A DNA stretch of 33,357 bases from assembly GCA_023229575.1 (NCBI GenBank), contig JALNYZ010000040.1, positions 1 to 33,357 of the forward strand. Direction: 5' to 3'. Source of the stretch: Prolixibacteraceae bacterium. GTDB taxonomy: Bacteria; Bacteroidota; Bacteroidia; Bacteroidales; Prolixibacteraceae. This document shows, piece after piece, positions 32,013 to 33,357 of the stretch; within the stretch, counting starts at the first letter, position 1; every line of letters starts with the position of its first letter. The notes beneath the pieces were generated by a model. The model searched no databases. It worked only from the letters and a program-made list of their open reading frames with translations, and was not told the DNA's origin. The position numbers were made by a program, and so were the translations under genes.

Positions 32013-33173
32013 TTAGAATAACTTTTTACCTCCGTCGCCGATCTCAGCCACATAGAATACCGGTTTCAAGCCTGTTTTTTTCCGGTAATTTTTCCCGACT
32101 TGTGCAATGAATGTATCCACTGCCTCATCCTTCACCAGACTTACTGTGCATCCGCCGAAACCTCCTCCTGTCATTCGTGATCCAATCACACCGTCAATTT
32201 TGCGCCCCTCTTCAACCATGGTATCGAGTTCATTGCCGGTTACTTCATAATCGTCCCTCAAAGAGTCGTGGGATCCATTCATTAACTTTCCAAAACTGAC
32301 CAGGTCACCGGCTTTCAAGGCTTTTACCGCATCTTCCGTTCGTTTTATTTCGCTCACCACGTGACGAGCCCTTTTGCGAACAGTCACATTTTCTATTTTG
32401 TCTTCAACTTTCAGGAAATCTTCCCAGGATATTTCTCCCAATGCGGAGATTTGCTTGAAAGGCTGGATGGCTTTAACTGCTGACTGGCATTCAGCCACTC
32501 TTTCGTTGTATTTACCGGAATCCAGCTTGTGAGGACTATTGGTATTGCTGATCACGATTTTAACACCATCGAGTTTCACGGGGACCAAATCATAAGAGAG
32601 GGTATCGCAGTTGAGGAAAACGGCGTAATCTTTCTTTCCCATGGCGGATACAAATTGATCCATGATGCCGCAGTTTACGAGGGCGAATTCGTGTTCGGCC
32701 TTTTGTCCCATCAGGGCCAATTCCACCTTGTCAATCCCGAACCCATACTCTTCATTGATCATCACACCTGTAACTACTTCGAGTGCTGCTGAAGATGAAA
32801 GGCCTGCACCGGTTGGCACATCACCGTAGAAGAGTAAATCTGCCCCTTCATTGAAAGTCAGCCCTTTCTTCATGAACTGTGCAAATACGCCAATTGGATA
32901 GTTAACCCACTCCTTACCGATCGCTTTGTTCAGCTCTTCGACCCTCACTTCAGCCACGAAAGGCATATCCAGGGAGGCAAACCGCACCGTTTTGCGTTTG
33001 GTTTTTCTTACCAGGCAGTAGATCCCGAAACTGAGAGCACAAGGAAATACGAAACCCCCATTGTAATCAGTGTGTTCACCGATCAGGTTGACACGGCCCG
33101 GAGAGAAATAACCACTGATTTCACCTTCGCCATACTTCTCAATAAATTTTGATTTAAGCTGCTTGATTGTCAT
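32013..33173 (-). CDS. galK: Galactokinase
   Basis: A full-length 386-residue galactokinase of the GHMP family. Visible are the galactokinase signature SPGRVNLIGEHTDYNGG (24-40), the ATP loop PTGAGLSSSAALEV, the catalytic Asp region NCGIMDQFVSAMG, and the third GHMP motif GSRMTGGGFGGCTV. It phosphorylates galactose at C1 to feed the Leloir pathway in the cytoplasm. The galactose symporter gene follows. galM, galT and galE are not in the window and may lie beyond its end or elsewhere. Start at 33173 follows an AT-rich leader with a TATATTTG box. Confidence 0.95.
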   Translation of the reverse strand: MTIKQLKSKFIEKYGEGEISGYFSPGRVNLIGEHTDYNGGFVFPCALSFGIYCLVRKTKRKTVRFASLDMPFVAEVRVEELNKAIGKEWVNYPIGVFAQFMKKGLTFNEGADLLFYGDVPTGAGLSSSAALEVVTGVMINEEYGFGIDKVELALMGQKAEHEFALVNCGIMDQFVSAMGKKDYAVFLNCDTLSYDLVPVKLDGVKIVISNTNSPHKLDSGKYNERVAECQSAVKAIQPFKQISALGEISWEDFLKVEDKIENVTVRKRARHVVSEIKRTEDAVKALKAGDLVSFGKLMNGSHDSLRDDYEVTGNELDTMVEEGRKIDGVIGSRMTGGGFGGCTVSLVKDEAVDTFIAQVGKNYRKKTGLKPVFYVAEIGDGGKKLF

Positions 33174-33213
33174 TTTTTATTCGATTAATTTGATTTTTGT
33201 CGATTTGGAAAAG

Positions 33214-33221
33214 CAAATATA
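33214..33221 (-). promoter_or_regulatory. Possible -7 element (TATATTTG) of the galK operon
   Basis: TATATTTG on the minus strand lies 40 bases before the galK ATG. There is no TTG at the -33 position; the repeat at 33238 onward occupies that region, so an activator or repeat-derived sequence may contribute. Confidence 0.45.
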
Positions 33222-33237
33222 ATTTAATTAAAGGATA

Positions 33238-33357
33238 AAGGATAAAGTAAAAAGGATAAAGTACGCCACAATCCCGATTTCAGCGAATCTTTGATGACCC
33301 TGGTTGTACTGCGCCAATCCCGGGAGTCCCCCACTTTATCCTTTTAACTTTATCCTT
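33238..33357. repeat. Inverted repeat of AAGGATAAAGT units at the window end
   Basis: Arms 33238-33262 and 33333-33357 are inverted repeats identical at 24 of 25 positions, each made of two AAGGATAAAGT-type units, enclosing 70 bases. The left side begins with an additional GGATAAA unit. The element runs to the last base of the window, so its true end is not seen. It looks like a dispersed intergenic repeat upstream of galK. Confidence 0.75.

Overview
The window looks like a chromosomal segment of a Bacteroidota bacterium, most likely an anaerobic member of the Bacteroidales or Marinilabiliales. The reasons are AT-rich intergenic DNA with TAnnTTTG-type -7 elements before many genes, FucP/GluP-type sugar symporters, a galK-transporter unit, sulfatases with signal peptides, and the kinds of accessory modules present (DUF4143 ATPase, MauE/DoxX-thioredoxin fusion, HicAB). 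No species can be named from the sequence alone, and no tRNA, rRNA, CRISPR array or transposase gene was seen.

Layout. 0-4 kb: a 5'-truncated AraC-type regulator remnant beside an AT-rich two-gene restriction-modification unit (N6-adenine methyltransferase plus a separate PD-(D/E)XK nuclease). 4.2-8.3 kb: an aldo/keto reductase divergent from a sugar-use operon (FucP-like symporter, ROK sugar kinase, SixA-like phosphatase). 8.6-10.5 kb: a soluble sensor histidine kinase with three PAS domains. 10.5-17.5 kb: a divergent AraC/cupin regulator and a corrinoid methyltransferase cassette ordered mtaC, mtaA, mtaB, G3E GTPase, ferredoxin-ASKHA corrinoid activator. 17.5-22 kb: a DUF4143 ATPase driven by tandem 33-bp promoter repeats, an unknown membrane protein, a zinc-ribbon membrane protein and an RraA-like protein. 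22-25.3 kb: an accessory island with hicAB, a small Cys-rich lipoprotein plus a MauE/thioredoxin membrane protein, a strongly folded putative RNA, and a ParE/ParD-like pair. 25.4-30.3 kb: a sorbitol-dehydrogenase-like enzyme, a dihydrouridine synthase, an intact sulfatase and a sulfatase that has lost its middle. 30.6-33.2 kb: a galactose/glucose symporter and galactokinase ending in a clear terminator.

How the genes may work together. The methyltransferase cassette has all the parts needed to take a methyl group from methanol (MtaB), load it on a corrinoid protein (MtaC), pass it on (MtaA-like) and repair oxidised cob(II)alamin (the ferredoxin-ASKHA activator); the G3E GTPase may deliver metal. 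Such sets are classical for methanogens and acetogens and unexpected here. The sugar transporters, sugar kinases and sulfatases suggest growth on sulfated, perhaps methylated, glycans that could release methanol; that link is inference only.

The most interesting non-coding signals are a nested palindrome near 24.5 kb followed on the minus strand by an overlapping intrinsic terminator, two copies of a CCACATAGGCACA palindromic repeat, tandem promoter repeats before the DUF4143 ATPase, and a repeated TTGCCTTAT motif between mtaC and mtaA.
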